From: Rhynchonema sp. JSB1_4
Lineage: Eukaryota > Nematoda > Chromadorea > Monhysterida > Xyalidae
DNA: 64,000 nt
Direction of reading: 5' to 3'
Assembly (NCBI GenBank): GCA_030248065.1
Contig: JASAMV010007005.1
Span: 48,273 to 112,272, forward strand
Under the pieces are notes generated by a model. That model did no database searches. It saw nothing but the letters and a program-made list of their open reading frames with translations, and was not told the origin of the DNA. A program made the position numbers and the translations under genes. Positions 36,685 to 52,664 of this stretch are shown here, piece by piece (the stretch's first letter is position 1; each line of letters begins with the position of its first letter).

Positions 36685-39082
36685 ATTGAAAAAGTCCCGT
36701 TTAAATCAAATCAATTGGTTTTTATTGCAGAATATAGATGTTTTTGGGTCACATGATCGTTGAAATAAATTATATTTGGTCCACACTCCTCGGTTTCAGT
36801 CCTACACGCAAGTTACGCCTGAAACAGAAATCGTCGGGTTTGATAATTTTTTATTCTCAAGTGCCCATCCCGTTTCGAGATGGCTTCAATGCGGCCGTAT
36901 AAAATGAAGCCAATTGATAGAGCTTATGGAGGACTTTTCCGATTCATTGAAAGACAAACAGCTGAGACAAAATTCAGGACATGCAACAAAGAAGTATGTA
37001 ATTTCGTCCAAAAACACACAACTAGAACAAGAGCAGGACCGCTTGGCCGGTCTGCATCAAATCAATACGGAGCGGAAAGGGGTGGTGGAGTGTCTTGAAT
37101 TGAAACACAATTTGGGACAAGTAATTTGACGCGATCTGCCATCAAGAAAGTGGTCAACCCCGGCAGCTTAAACTGAGCGAGTCTCAGTCTCACCCAACTG
37201 GCCACTTGGGTGCAGCTTTAAAAACGATGCTAACATTTGAGTCGAAGCGAGCGCAAAGCACAAATACATACGTCACACATCCGAAAAAAGATGCCGAACT
37301 TGGTTTGCTTGCACAGCTGGCTACGGCTGGTTAGGTTAACAGAAAGACACGACGTGCTGGCAGAAAAGGGAAATGTAGCGCCGCTGCCGCGCCAGACAGA
37401 ACTGCAATAAAATCAGCGTACGGAAAGAAATGTGACACATTGAAAGAACCACACGCGTCATGTCGCACATGAGATGTTGGGACTTGAGAGAGGGCATAAT
37501 TGAATAGCCGCTTGCCCAGCGCTAATCTTATCGACCTTTGACAGGAGTTACAAAGTGCAACCTCAAAGATCCAATTAATACTGCTGATGCAAACATCAGA
37601 GATTCGATTAATCTTGACGCATGGACTGTTTTTGCTGACATGGTATGATCATGAGAAGTAAGCGAAGCGCGCACAAGAAGGTAGAAGGCGCTAACAAACG
37701 CAATGAGCATTCCCATTCTGTGACAACCCACAAAACAGAGCAGCAGTTGTTTTTTGAAAGAGTACGCGTCTGAATCAAACACAACAATGCGTCAATGCGT
37801 ACTGCTCATTTACGATAATGCATTCGCGAATAATAACGTGCACATGCGCACAGAACGGCTGACAAAACAAATACTGTACATTGTTACAGTCACAAAAATA
37901 ACATAAACGTGTGAAGCGGGTGATTTATTGAAGCAGAATACAAACTGTAAGTCTACAGGACATATTGATATCTACACAATCTCAAGCTTGCGAACCACAC
38001 ACCACAATTAACGTTCTTCAACAAAACATCCTTAAAAACCGTAAAGCACACCCGGTAGTGAAACGCAATAAAAAGAAACGAATATCAAGGAACAACATGC
38101 TTTTTTGTTTCGAGATTGGTCCTAAAAACGTGTGCAAAGCTTCAGCTGCGAGAATGTTAACTGAACAAATAAATAGCAATGACCAACGTTGAAAAATAAA
38201 CTAAACTAAACACCAACATCAGTTTTGGAATATATCGCGCTATTTCAGCCACACACACGCGACATGTAACAGCGCGCATACAAAGTTATCCAATTCGGGC
38301 ATAATTGTGCACAGAGCAGGGACGATCGCACATCACAACACAATTTTGCGCAACTTCACGCACACCTACACGTGCTAGCCAGCGTGAGTTGGGGTTTCGC
38401 AGTTTAGTTTATCATTGATGCTGTTTTTTTTGTGAGCAGCGCAGCGCGGCCGAAAAATATCAGCCGAAAGTTTATCGAAAAATAACACCATAAAAATATG
38501 CTGGTTGGTCTTGGTCAGACAGATACATGGTGTGGGTTGGGGCCAACCGAGCGGTGTGAACGAACAAGTTAACTAACAGAGACAGACTGACGCATACAAA
38601 AAGGCACGCCAGCAGCCCGCCTTTAAAAATATTTGAATTCAGTCTGAAAAATATTGAATTTTGGGCTAGATATTGAACAGAGCAATAAACAGAGGACAGT
38701 TTTGGGAACGAAGGTGCGAAAAAATTAGTCGCTCTCTCAGTCTAACACATTAAAGCACGGCAAAAACTGGGATGACGATGACACAAATGCAAAATGCTGG
38801 TGATACAATAACAAATGCAAATATTGATGACACAATGTTGAATGTGCAACACATCCGCGGAAAATAAGTTGAAAAAGTGTGCTCTCGAAGACTGTTGGAA
38901 GTCCTCAAAAGTCAACGATTGGCAAAAAGGAAGAGAGGCAAAAAACCCACAAGACCGGGTGCAACATCTTTCCAGAACGTGTGTTCTTTATGCATTTATG
39001 AGTGAGCAACACGTTTTTTCAAAGTTCGTCTTCTTTTCCATCTTGTTGTGTTCTCAAATTGAGTAAGCATAGAATGATGGTG
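36685..39082. other. Stretch without a supported gene
   Basis: This would hold the 5' untranslated region and promoter of the minus-strand sorting nexin. Only frames under 85 codons occur and none shows a domain. No clear promoter element stands out. Confidence 0.4.
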
Positions 39083-39090
39083 ATGTGCAA

Positions 39091-39853
39091 CAGTGCAGTT
39101 CCTGGACCGGCGCGGCGGTTAGTGTACCTACCCCTTTTTTCCGTGCGGCGGTTAGTGTACCTCCCTGGGGGAAAGGGGGAAGACCCGAATTCAGGAAAAA
39201 GTCACTTTTTGAGGGAGAAAATTTGACCGATTTTTGGCCCTTTTTGGAAAAAAATTCTCCATAAAAAAGGTATTTTGGCGACTTTTGACAACATCGATCT
39301 AAAAATCGCCCATTATCGGCCTAAAAATGCCCATTTTAGGCTTAAAATTGCCTATTTTAGGCAAAAATTGAGGCGGTTAGTGTACCTTGGTCGCGGCGGT
39401 TAGTATTCCCTAAAATAGAGCGCCCCAAAAATACAGCCCCCCCCTTAAAAGGGGTCAGTGAAAAAATAGAGCCCTAAAAATACAGCCCCCTCCCAACTTG
39501 GAATTCCCCGCTTAGGGGTCGTAAAGTCAAGTTCTTGCATAAGACACCTTATGTACAACGTTTGTGGTTGAGTATATGATGACGTAAAGCCTTTTATGGA
39601 AGATCTGCACATAAAAACACTCAATAATGACCGGTGACACCCTGACAGAACTCCACTTTAGGGGTATTTTTTGGAACATTTTTTGAGATTTTGGGCAGCG
39701 AAAAAATACAGCCCCCCCAAAAAATACAGCCCCCCTAGAAGGGGTCAGTGAAAAAAGACAGCCCCTTGTATTTTTTAGGTTTTACGGTAGTGTGCCTTAG
39801 GGGGGACCCCCTCCTAAGTTAGGGGGGACCCCCTCCCCCCAGGAACTGCACTG
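39091..39853. mobile_element. hAT-like non-autonomous element (CAGTGCAGTTCCTGG ends)
   Basis: Inverted ends CAGTGCAGTTCCTGG / CCAGGAACTGCACTG flanked by the exact 8-base duplication ATGTGCAA (39083-39090, 39854-39861). The 763-base interior repeats GCGGTTAGTGTACCT and has strings such as ATACAGCCCCCC and GGGGGGACCCCC, with no coding frame. A short relative lies at about 45534-45683 in the eIF1A intron. Confidence 0.9.
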
Positions 39854-40153
39854 ATGTGCAATGTGCACAAATTGGCAATAAAATAATAGTTGCATTGCAG
39901 CTGCAGGTGAAAAAAAACGGTTTTTTTCAGAAAAAACGAAAAATATCCGTTTCTTTCAGTGAAATACATTTTTCCGGAAAAATTGCATTGGCGGATTTAG
40001 CACTTTTTAGAAAAAGTGTCAAAATTGTGGGAAAAAACTATTTTTATCGCAGAAACATTCTTTTTTCAAGCGTTTTCCAGCACTTTTATGGCTTTTATTC
40101 GCACTTTGTCAACAGAATTACCTTTCATACACCATTTTTTGCGTATGATGGGC

Positions 40154-40575
40154 CAGTGGTGTCGTTGGGAAATCAAAAAGTCAGGATACCGGATACCCAA
40201 AATCCAAAATTTTCGGATACCGGATACCCAAAATGAAAAATCTCGGATACCAGGGGGGGTTGCTCCCCAAAATAAAAAATCTCGGATACCCAGGGGGGTT
40301 GTTCAAAAAAGGTCAATTTTTTAGAGGAAAATTGAGCAAAATTGGTGTTGGAAGCGCAAAAATGGTCATTTTTGGGGTTATGCGTGCGCCAGCAAGCGAT
40401 TTTGCGCATTTTAGAGGTAAAAATGGGCGGTTTTTACGGTTTTCGGGAAAATTTTAGGGTAGGATACCCCTGGACAAAAAGTCAGGATACCGGATACCCC
40501 TGGGTGAAAAAATCAAGATACCGGATACCGGATACTAGGGGGGTAACCTCCCCTTCCCCCCCAACGACACCACTG
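40154..40575. mobile_element. hAT-like non-autonomous element (CAGTGGTGTCGTTGGG ends)
   Basis: Inverted ends CAGTGGTGTCGTTGGG / CCCAACGACACCACTG, flanked by TGATGGGC and TAATGGGC (an 8-base duplication with one change). The interior repeats GGATACC(C/G) many times. A truncated relative lies in thiolase intron 5 at about 49680-49975, sharing TCTCGGATACCCAGGGGGG and GAAAATTGAGCAAAAT. Confidence 0.88.
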
Positions 40576-40714
40576 TAATGGGCCAAATATACGCCATTTT
40601 AACCGGTGCCCAAATTTAGCTCGGAAAAGTATAAAAAACGGTTTTTTCAGTAATGTATATATTTCCGGAAAAACGGAAAAATTGCAACTATAATAAAGTA
40701 ACCTCAAAAGTAAA

Positions 40715-41800
40715 CTCTCAAAACAGGTATTGTGCCCATGCCTGGTCGCAATCGGGCCGGCGCCGGCCCGACCGGGCTGGGCCGGGCCGGGCACCCTGGC
40801 CCGAAATAGGCATGGGGGCAATACCCAATACCCAATACCACCCAATACCCAATACCTAGTATTGGGTACCCAATACCCAATACCAGGTATTGGGTGCCGG
40901 TATTGGGTGTGGGCAGTGTAGTGGCAGGCAAATGGTTGCAAGGTACCCTTGGGGGGATGGATCCAGCTGGTTGCAAGGTACCCCCCTACCCAGCCTCCGG
41001 AAGGTTGCAAGGTACCCCTGAGGTCCGAAAAAAGGGTGTTTTTTTGCATGCATTATACTGCAAATTTGGCCGAAAAATTGGTACTTTTTTGCGTTTTGGC
41101 CAAAATTTGCCTAAAATACCTATGATATGGAGGTTTCGCGATTTTTGGGGTTTTGAGGTCGAAAAACACCCATTTTCGCCTATAAAAACCATTAATTGAT
41201 GGTTGCAAGGTACCCTCCGGGGTGGTTGCAAGGTACCTACCCTTAACCCTTCCCCCCCATCCCCCCAAGAGGTGGTTGCAAGGTACCTACTCCTTAGGGG
41301 GGGAATTCCCCCCCCATCCCCCCCAGCCACTACACTGGGTGTGGGCCTGGTATTGGGTATTAGGTATTGGATTGGGTCTTTTCCAAGTATTGGGTGCCAC
41401 CCAATACCCCTGTTTTGCCCTATTTTTCTCCTCCAGGGCCCTGAAATGGTGAAAAATTTTCAATTTTTTAGCCTTTCAAATCGCTATTTTTAGCTGCAAT
41501 GTTAAGAAGAATGAGAAATTCAGTCATATTTTACTTAGTATTTGATCAAAAACCCAAAAAGGCCCATTTTTTAAAAAAAAAGTTTGGAATTTTTGGGTAT
41601 TGGGTCGGTATTGGGTATTGGGTGTCAACCTGAGTATTGGGTATTGCGTTGGGTCCCATTTGAGGTATTGGGTATTGGGGGTGGGCCCTGGTATTGGGTA
41701 TTGGGCAGTGTAGTGGCAGGCCCATGTGTGGGAGGGTATTGGGTTGGGTCCCATTTGAGGTATTGGGTATTGGGGGTGGGCCCTGGTATTGGGTATTGGG
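40715..41800. repeat. TATTGGG/CCCAATA-rich array, probably the core of a further element
   Basis: From about 40819 the sequence alternates CCCAATACCCAATACC with its complement GGTATTGGGTATTGGG, so long stretches can fold back on themselves. The array is split at 40914 by an inserted hAT-like element and resumes at 41338, then again at 41596-41800. A 95-base unit, including GTTGGGTCCCATTTGAGG and GGTGGGCCCTGGTATTGGG, is tandemly doubled at about 41645-41830. Long apparent open frames here follow the repeat and are not genes. The 3' border merges with the next element. Confidence 0.65.
40914..41337. mobile_element. hAT-like element inserted into the TATTGGG array
   Basis: Starts CAGTGTAGTGGCAGGC and ends CCAGCCACTACACTG. 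It is flanked by a perfect 8-base duplication GGTGTGGG (40906-40913, 41338-41345). The interior repeats GGTTGCAAGGTACC at least six times. Its position inside the array shows it arrived later. Confidence 0.9.
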
Positions 41801-42438
41801 CAGTGTAGTGGCAGGCCCATGTGTGGGAGGTAAGTATGATGCGGGGTTGGGACCGGAAGCGTGAGAGGTATGATTTTGGTCACCCAAAAAGGCGAAAAAA
41901 CACCGTTTTTATGATACAATTTTGGCCAAAAATTGAGGTAAAAATAGTACTTTTTCCAAATTTTCTCCGAAAATCGCCTAAAAATAGGTATTATGGAGAG
42001 GTATGATTTGGAGTTGTGGAGAGGTACCGTATTGTCGGAAATAGAACCCCCCCATTAATTGAACCCCCCTAAATGGCTCGAAATCAAAAATAGAACCCCC
42101 ATTAATTGACCCCCCCATTAATAGAGCCCCACCCCCAACCTTCACTGTACCACAGATTAGTGGTATGGTAGGGCTGTGTTGTTGTGTCAAACGTTGTTTA
42201 AGCTTGCGTACACAACAGAATACAGCTTTTTAAGCATAATTGCCGCTGTTGAAGTTAGAAAATACCGAAAACAAGCCATTTTTATCGGCATTATTAACAA
42301 TGATTTTTTTCGTCGGGGGGCCAAATGAAAAATATAACCCCCCCCAATAATTGACCCCCCCATAAATTGAACCCCCCCAAAATGACCCCAGTGAAAAAAT
42401 AGACCCCCGGGTTCTATTTCCGACAATACGGTACACTG
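41801..42438. mobile_element. hAT-like element interrupted by a TA-flanked MITE
   Basis: Begins CAGTGTAGTGGCAGGC and, discounting the 42027-42431 insertion, ends GAGAGG..TACACTG. Its interior (ATGATGCGGGGTTGGGACCG, GTATGATTTGGAGTTGTG) closely matches the eIF1A intron element at 45218-45536, so both are copies of one family. A clean 8-base duplication is not visible, perhaps because of later rearrangement with the 95-base tandem unit on its left. Confidence 0.7.
42027..42431. mobile_element. 405-base MITE with TA target duplication (Tc1/mariner-like)
   Basis: Perfect inverted ends CCGTATTGTCGGAAATAGAA (extended by CCC), flanked by TA on each side (42025-42026, 42432-42433). The interior is rich in poly-C words such as GAACCCCCC and TTAATTGA. 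TA duplications point to the Tc1/mariner superfamily. It is nested within the hAT-like element 41801-42438. Confidence 0.85.
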
Positions 42439-43105
42439 CCTGGCATGCAGACACTGTCTTACCAACAGCGTTTGCATGCCCTAAATTTAGACCCCCTAAT
42501 TTATCGCCGGACCGTGAACGATCTTGTGCTTGTGTACAAGGTCATTCACGGTCACATACCTGGGGTAACCAAGGAATCCTTCTTTCCATCTCGTGACACC
42601 GGCCGCCCAACCCGAGGGCACTCCCACAGTTTGTGTCGAGTCCATGGCGCGGGTGCGGACTTGTCAGGATACTGGGCCTATCGTGTCGTGGACCTCTGGA
42701 ACAGGCTACCAGAGGGCGTCGTCTCTGCTGCCTCAATTGCGGCCTTTAAAACTAAACTAAACTCACGTGGTCGAGACGTAGTTTCTTGCCACATTATCTC
42801 AAAATTTTCAGCCGTCGTTGACTGATCTCCTCAGTCACTGGGTTGCTGCTTTCAGATCGTCATCAATTTTGTTGACATCTGTTATCATCTCGTGTTCGCC
42901 ATCGGTTGCTGATTTATCGCCTGCCGTTGCTGTGTTGTTTGCTGTTTTTGGGTCTCTCCGGTGCTTTTGTCGTTTGATCATTCATGATTTTAATTTTGTG
43001 TGCTATTTACTGATATGTCTCGTTTTTAGGTGTTTGCCGGATCTCCTGAAGGTCTTTGCGTGAGCTTACAGATAAAATTTGAATTTGAATAAAATTTTTT
43101 TACTT
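42439..43105 (+). mobile_element. 5'-truncated non-LTR retrotransposon (end of reverse transcriptase ORF and 3' tail)
   Basis: The frame to the stop at 42823-42825 shows the conserved end of LINE reverse transcriptases: TLSYQQRLHALNLDPLIYRR, then VYKVIHG and RVVDLWNRLPEGVVS followed by SIAAFKTKL. Everything before the first conserved Y-x-x-R-L is missing; the copy abuts the hAT-like end at 42438. The 3' end has GAATTTGAATAAAATTTTTTT (43080-43101), like the short-repeat tails of CR1/Jockey-type elements. A single frame about 128 codons long without stops suggests a fairly young copy, but it cannot move by itself. Confidence 0.85.
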
Positions 43106-43349
43106 CCGATCTCTGACGTGACGAAACTTTCGTTCTCTTGTTTTCGTCAGAGTCTGGGTCCGACATGCAGCTGGAATTTTGTCCTCGTGCTCCGCATGTC
43201 CCATTCGGTCCGTCAGTCCAGTGCATCCAGTCGGCATCAGTACTGGTCGCTGGCGGTGGTATCCCATGCCACCCGCAACCGAGTAACAGAACGCCGCCCA
43301 ATGACCCCAAGTGAAAAAAGTTGAGGCTTCAAATAATAGAACCTCACTC

Positions 43350-43660
43350 TCCAATTATGAAGCGGTAGCTGGAGATCCGCCAGTACCGCTTCATAATCAC
43401 AAAGCACAACTGATGGATGACCCTTGTCAGTTTTTTTGCATTTTTGGTAGCGTGCACGCCAATCCGCTAACGCGTAAATCCTTTTTGCACTGTGAAGGGC
43501 ACGCACCTAGCGGTTTAGCGGATTGGCGGGTGTGAAAACAAGCTGGCCCGTTAATCCGCCAATCTGCTTCTTGCATTGTGAATGCAAAAGCGTGCGCATC
43601 TCGCCCGCTAATACGCCAACCCGCAATCCGCTTGCATCGTGAATGCGGCTTTAGAAGAAA
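43350..43660. repeat. Repeat cluster with GCGGATTGGCG words and a small palindrome
   Basis: ATTATGAAGCGGTA is repeated in reverse complement (43356-43399). After it, variants of CGCCAATCCGCTAACGCG, GCATTGTGAATGC and GCGGATTGGCG occur in both orientations to about 43655. This looks like subterminal repeats of an unrecognised DNA transposon. No coding frame belongs to it. Confidence 0.45.
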
Positions 43661-45075
43661 TACGGTAGCTTTTGGCGAGTCCCGAAAATTTCCGTCATGA
43701 GCATATTCAGACTTCTCATATACACGACACTTTCGGTTGTCCCGAACAGGAAAATGTATGCTTTTACAATACGTCATGACTGGGCATAGCACTCTGAAAT
43801 ATGCCCCTGAATGTAAGACATGCAAGATTGGGTCAGAAATGAAGAAAAACTGGAGATTGGTAGATGTTGAAAAGCTATTTCGCGCATAAAAATGCGCATT
43901 TTACGCATACATGACTGATTCGTGATTATGCATATGCACTACGTAAGGCATGGTCACTATACTTGACTACCAGTTGGTTATAAGCAGGACGTATCCCGTT
44001 CATATGCCTATAACGAAGTTTGACTGTAGCTACCGTATATAAAGGTATTTTAAACATACTCCGATCAAGCTTATTTATTTATTTTGGATCACATGTTCGG
44101 ATAAGTCGCATATATACCCGCTGTAGAGTAATGTGAGCGATGAGTTAGCATGAAGCATCCACTCAGTACAACAGACAATCGGGTATGCATGGCGCTGTTG
44201 TTTCTCATGTGCATTGCATGAAGGTGTGTGCCTTCAACCAGGGCTTATACGTTCAGCTGATTCTGCAATTTTTGCACCAAAGAAGAGCACGTTTTCAGTT
44301 TGGCTGCGTGTTTCATTGAATTCAGGCCTTCAGGGTGAGCCTGCGGCCTAAGCCTGAAAATAAGCATAAACCCAGGTCTATTCCTGAGTAAAGTATTGTG
44401 CTCAAGCGTAGAAAAATGGTGAAAAAGTTCTAGAATTATTCAAATTTGGGCTTTTTGCGTCATTGATTGCGTGTTCCCGAGCCGCTACTAGTCCGAACAT
44501 AGCCGGCTATTACACCACCAAACATTTGGTAAGATTAGAGATATGCATTTCAGAGAAATGTTTTGATTGCCAAGCATGAATAACGAAGACTGACGGTGTC
44601 GCATATCAGGCGTGACTCGTTCGAGCATGTGTGGTCAGTTGCGCGATGTTATGATCACCGAAGGCCAATCGTCGCGGGAGCAAACGAAAGAAAGAGAAAA
44701 ATTGTCCATTGGGAGATAGGGATTGCGTTGCGATGTGTTTGTGTGTGTGTTTGCGTTGCTTGTTTTTCGAAATTTGTTGTAATCTATTTATGCTGCTGCT
44801 GCAGTGCAGTGAAGTGAGTATACTGTACTGTGTACCCTTTTGTCTCAAATATAAACCGGTTCCGGTTTTTCAGAACTTATTTGTGAAGAATTGTAATTTT
44901 TTCTCAGCGACAGTTTAACCAATTCAATTCAAAGCCACCCGCCTGACCCGCCCGTTTTTTTCAGATAATATTTATTTGCTGTTATATCGGCAGTATCACA
45001 AGCCGAACATAGAAATTCGTTCTAAAAACTTCGCTTCGCTCCTGTCAACTAGCGCTACAACAAACAAACAAAAAA
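43661..45075. other. Non-coding stretch upstream of eIF1A
   Basis: No supported gene. A strong pyrimidine tract with AG (CCCGTTTTTTTCAG, ending near 44964) lies about 110 bases before the eIF1A start and may be a 5'-UTR intron acceptor or a trans-splice site. A GTGTGTGTGTTT-type repeat lies near 44740. Confidence 0.35.
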
Positions 45076-46546
45076 ATGCCGAAGAATAAGGGTAAGGGAG
45101 GCAAAAATCGACGTCGTGGTAAGAATGAAAACGATATCGCCAAACGCGAATTGGTGTTCAAGGAAGATGGTCAAGGTTGGTTTTTCGTGTCGGTCGATAT
45201 CGACTTGTTGTTACCATCAGTGTAGTGGCAAGCCCAGCCCATGTGTGGGAGGTTAGAAGAATGATGCGGGGTTGGGACCGGAGGAAGCGTGAGAGAGAGG
45301 TATGATTTTTGGTCACCCAAAAAGGCGAAAAAACACCGTTTTTGTGATACAGTTTTGGCCAAAAATGAGGTAAAAATGGCACCTTTTCCAAATTTTCGCC
45401 GAAAATCGCCCAATAATAGGTATTATGGGCGGGTTTGCGCGATTTTTGGGAAAATGAGGTCAAAACTCCGATTTTTGCCTTAAAAAGGTATAAAATTGCT
45501 TGTGAGAGGTATGATTTGGAGTTGTGAGAGACACTGTAGTTCCTGGTCCGGCGGGGAAATTAGTGTACCTCCCTACTTCTTGCCTAAATAGGGATTAGGT
45601 CCAGAATAGGCATGTTTAGCCGCAGTTTCCTGCCGGTGCCGAAAATGCATACCAATTTCCCCGCCTGACCAGGAACCAGACTGACCCTGACCCAGACAAA
45701 CTGCGTCACTGACCATAACCCTGAGTGACCCCTGACCCGCACAAACTCACACAGAGTACGCGCAAGTGCTGAAGATGTTGGGCAACGGTCGACTGATGGC
45801 GTACTGTTTCGATGGAAAGAATCGATTGTGTCACATTCGTGGCAAAATGCGAAAGAAGGTGTGGATCAACACGAGTGACATCGTGCTCATCGGCTTGCGA
45901 GAGTATCAGGACGACAAGGTTGGCTGGCTTTGGGCTGTTGTTGTGTTGCTGGTGTTTTCAATTGCTGTACGACGGCGACCGCGGCGTGTTTTGACGTCGT
46001 AGGTTTTTTTATCAAAATAATATGTTCCGTCGCGAATCCACGAATCTGATTTCTAAATTTGCAAGCGGAAAGTGGGGATTTGTTCGCTACTAAGGCAAGA
46101 CAGGTAGCTGTCTGAAAGTGTGCTGTTATAAAAGGAACTGATTTCTAAAACAAGCCCAGTCCAACTAAAACGTAACTGAAAAGTCCATTCGGACCTGATG
46201 AAAACTGCCGAGCACAAGAAGTACAAGAATTCACAAGAACAAGAAGAGTTAAGAATTCAAAAACAAACCGCAACACAAATCAAATCAACATCCGTCCACT
46301 ATTTCAATGCAGTGCGACGTGATTCTCAAGTACAACGCCGAAGAGGCACGAAATCTGAAGGCGTACGGCGAGCTGCCCGAATCGGCCAAGCTGAACGAAG
46401 GAGGTGGCGGCGAAGATGACGATGCTGGGGTGGAGTTCGCTGAAATGGCCGACGTTCCATTGGAACAGCCTGATCGATCAGGGGACTTGTTGCCGACTTC
46501 CAGCTCGGAGGAGGAAACGGACAGTGACGAGGAGGATGAGAAATGA
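45076..46546 (+). CDS. EIF1A: Translation initiation factor eIF1A
   Basis: Three exons, 45076-45175, 45755-45918 and 46313-46546, in phase, giving 165 residues. The basic N-terminal tail starts [19 protein letters not shown]. The OB-fold follows ([54 protein letters not shown]), then the helical part [20 protein letters not shown]. The acidic C-terminal tail ends [14 protein letters not shown] and is about 20 residues longer than the usual 143-144 residue protein, with an extra Glu/Pro-rich stretch. eIF1A binds the 40S A site, promotes scanning and start-codon choice, and its tail contacts eIF5B. Intron 1 carries two transposon fragments; splice sites are intact. Confidence 0.96.
45218..45536. 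mobile_element. hAT-like element in eIF1A intron 1
   Basis: Begins CAGTGTAGTGGCAAGCCC and ends GTGAGAGACACTG. The interior is nearly the same as 41801-42026, sharing ATGATGCGGGGTTGGGACCG and CACCCAAAAAGGCGAAAAAA. About 319 bases, non-coding. It is joined directly to a second fragment on its right, so no clean target duplication can be read. Confidence 0.75.
45534..45683. mobile_element. Short inverted-repeat element next to the previous one
   Basis: Ends TGTAGTTCCTGGTCCGGCGG and CCGCCTGACCAGGAACCAGA are near-complements. They resemble the 39091-39853 family (CAGTTCCTGGACCGGCG). Only about 150 bases, with GAAATTAGTGTACC inside. Confidence 0.65.
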
Positions 46547-46991
46547 TGCGTGATGATTGATGATGTTTCATGATTTGTGATGTGACGAGCTGTATCAGTT
46601 TGAAGGCAAACACGACTGCAAGATCAATTTTACTGGCTTGTGAAAAGATGTAGCACTAATTTCAATTTGACCAGCGTAAGAGCTGTTCGGCTGTTCAATG
46701 TCAGTCGTGCGTGGTGCTGGCCTTGAAACTTGATGCAGCTCTATGATATGTTCCTGTATTGCATGCGTCGGAGAGGGTGTACTGAACCCAATTCTGAACT
46801 GAGCAAACGGCTTGCTTTGCACCTTTAAAACTGACCTAGATCTTCTAAAATTTAGTGCTTATTCCGAAATGTCATTCCGACAAAAATATCCCTCTCCAAC
46901 ACGCTTGCTTATTGTTGGCTCATTTCAACCCACCGTGATTGTTTTATTGTTGCTTCTTTTGGGGTACTTTTAATCCAAATGTGACTATATT
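46547..46991. other. eIF1A 3' flank
   Basis: No gene is visible. It starts with ATGATTGATGATG-type repeats and should contain the eIF1A 3' untranslated region; no AATAAA is seen close to the stop. Confidence 0.35.
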
Positions 46992-47372
46992 ATGAATGAT
47001 GAAGAGTTCGGAGGCTACCGACAACCAATTCAAGAATTAATTGACTGGGGTATTGCTGTTTTGGAACTTATCGTACCAGCGAAGCAGAATCGGTTGCTTT
47101 CGAACGCCATTAATTTAAAACTAGTTTCAAATTCCCCAAAAAAATCAAGCAGCGAAGCGTCTCATAAATCCGCAACGGATCATTATCACAGCTTCATTCC
47201 AATGGAAACCGCATCGTCACTATTGGTGGTACATTGCTTGCAATCCGCGATACAAGAAATGCTGGAGGTTAAATTTAAGATCAAATGTATGTATTTTCTT
47301 TGGGGTGTGCGCGCTTTGAGTCTGCTCTGGTTAAAGATTGCGAAAACCGGTTTGAGACGCACTGGTGAATAA
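46992..47372 (+). CDS. Hypothetical 126 aa ORF between eIF1A and thiolase
   Basis: An open frame from ATG (46992) to TAA (47370-47372). The stop overlaps an AATAAA hexamer (GAATAAAACC). The N-terminus is acidic (MNDEEFGGYRQPIQELIDWG), a Ser/Lys-rich middle follows, and a hydrophobic segment lies near the C-terminus (MYFLWGVRALSLLWLKIAK), which could be one membrane helix. It is not part of either neighbour by phase or resemblance. I recognise no family. It may be a small gene, a 3'-UTR frame or chance. Confidence 0.25.
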   Translation: MNDEEFGGYRQPIQELIDWGIAVLELIVPAKQNRLLSNAINLKLVSNSPKKSSSEASHKSATDHYHSFIPMETASSLLVVHCLQSAIQEMLEVKFKIKCMYFLWGVRALSLLWLKIAKTGLRRTGE

Positions 47373-47591
47373 AACCTAATTGACGCTGTGTTTGTTCGTC
47401 TGTTTTGTTTCGCTGTATTTAGTCGTTTGCGCGACTGCGCACACGTGTTCGATGTGCAATACCTGTCTGTGTTATTTATCATGTTCACATGTTGATCATG
47501 TTATTCGTCGCTGGTCTGGACAGGGCTTTGCTTTCAGAATTCTGACTGATCGATTTTGATCTCTTGTTGATTCCATTTGTGTGGTGCCGCT

Positions 47592-52664
<5,073 letters not shown>

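Noticed and set aside
41640..41830. Regularly spaced repeats that could suggest a CRISPR-like array
   Set aside because: Only two 95-base units with no unique spacers, in an animal genome and within a transposon.
40513..41919. Several open frames of 80-180 codons rich in Pro, Gly, Trp and Tyr
   Set aside because: They follow the CCCAATA and GGTACC repeat periodicity, occur in all frames and both strands, and lie inside transposon ends with target duplications.
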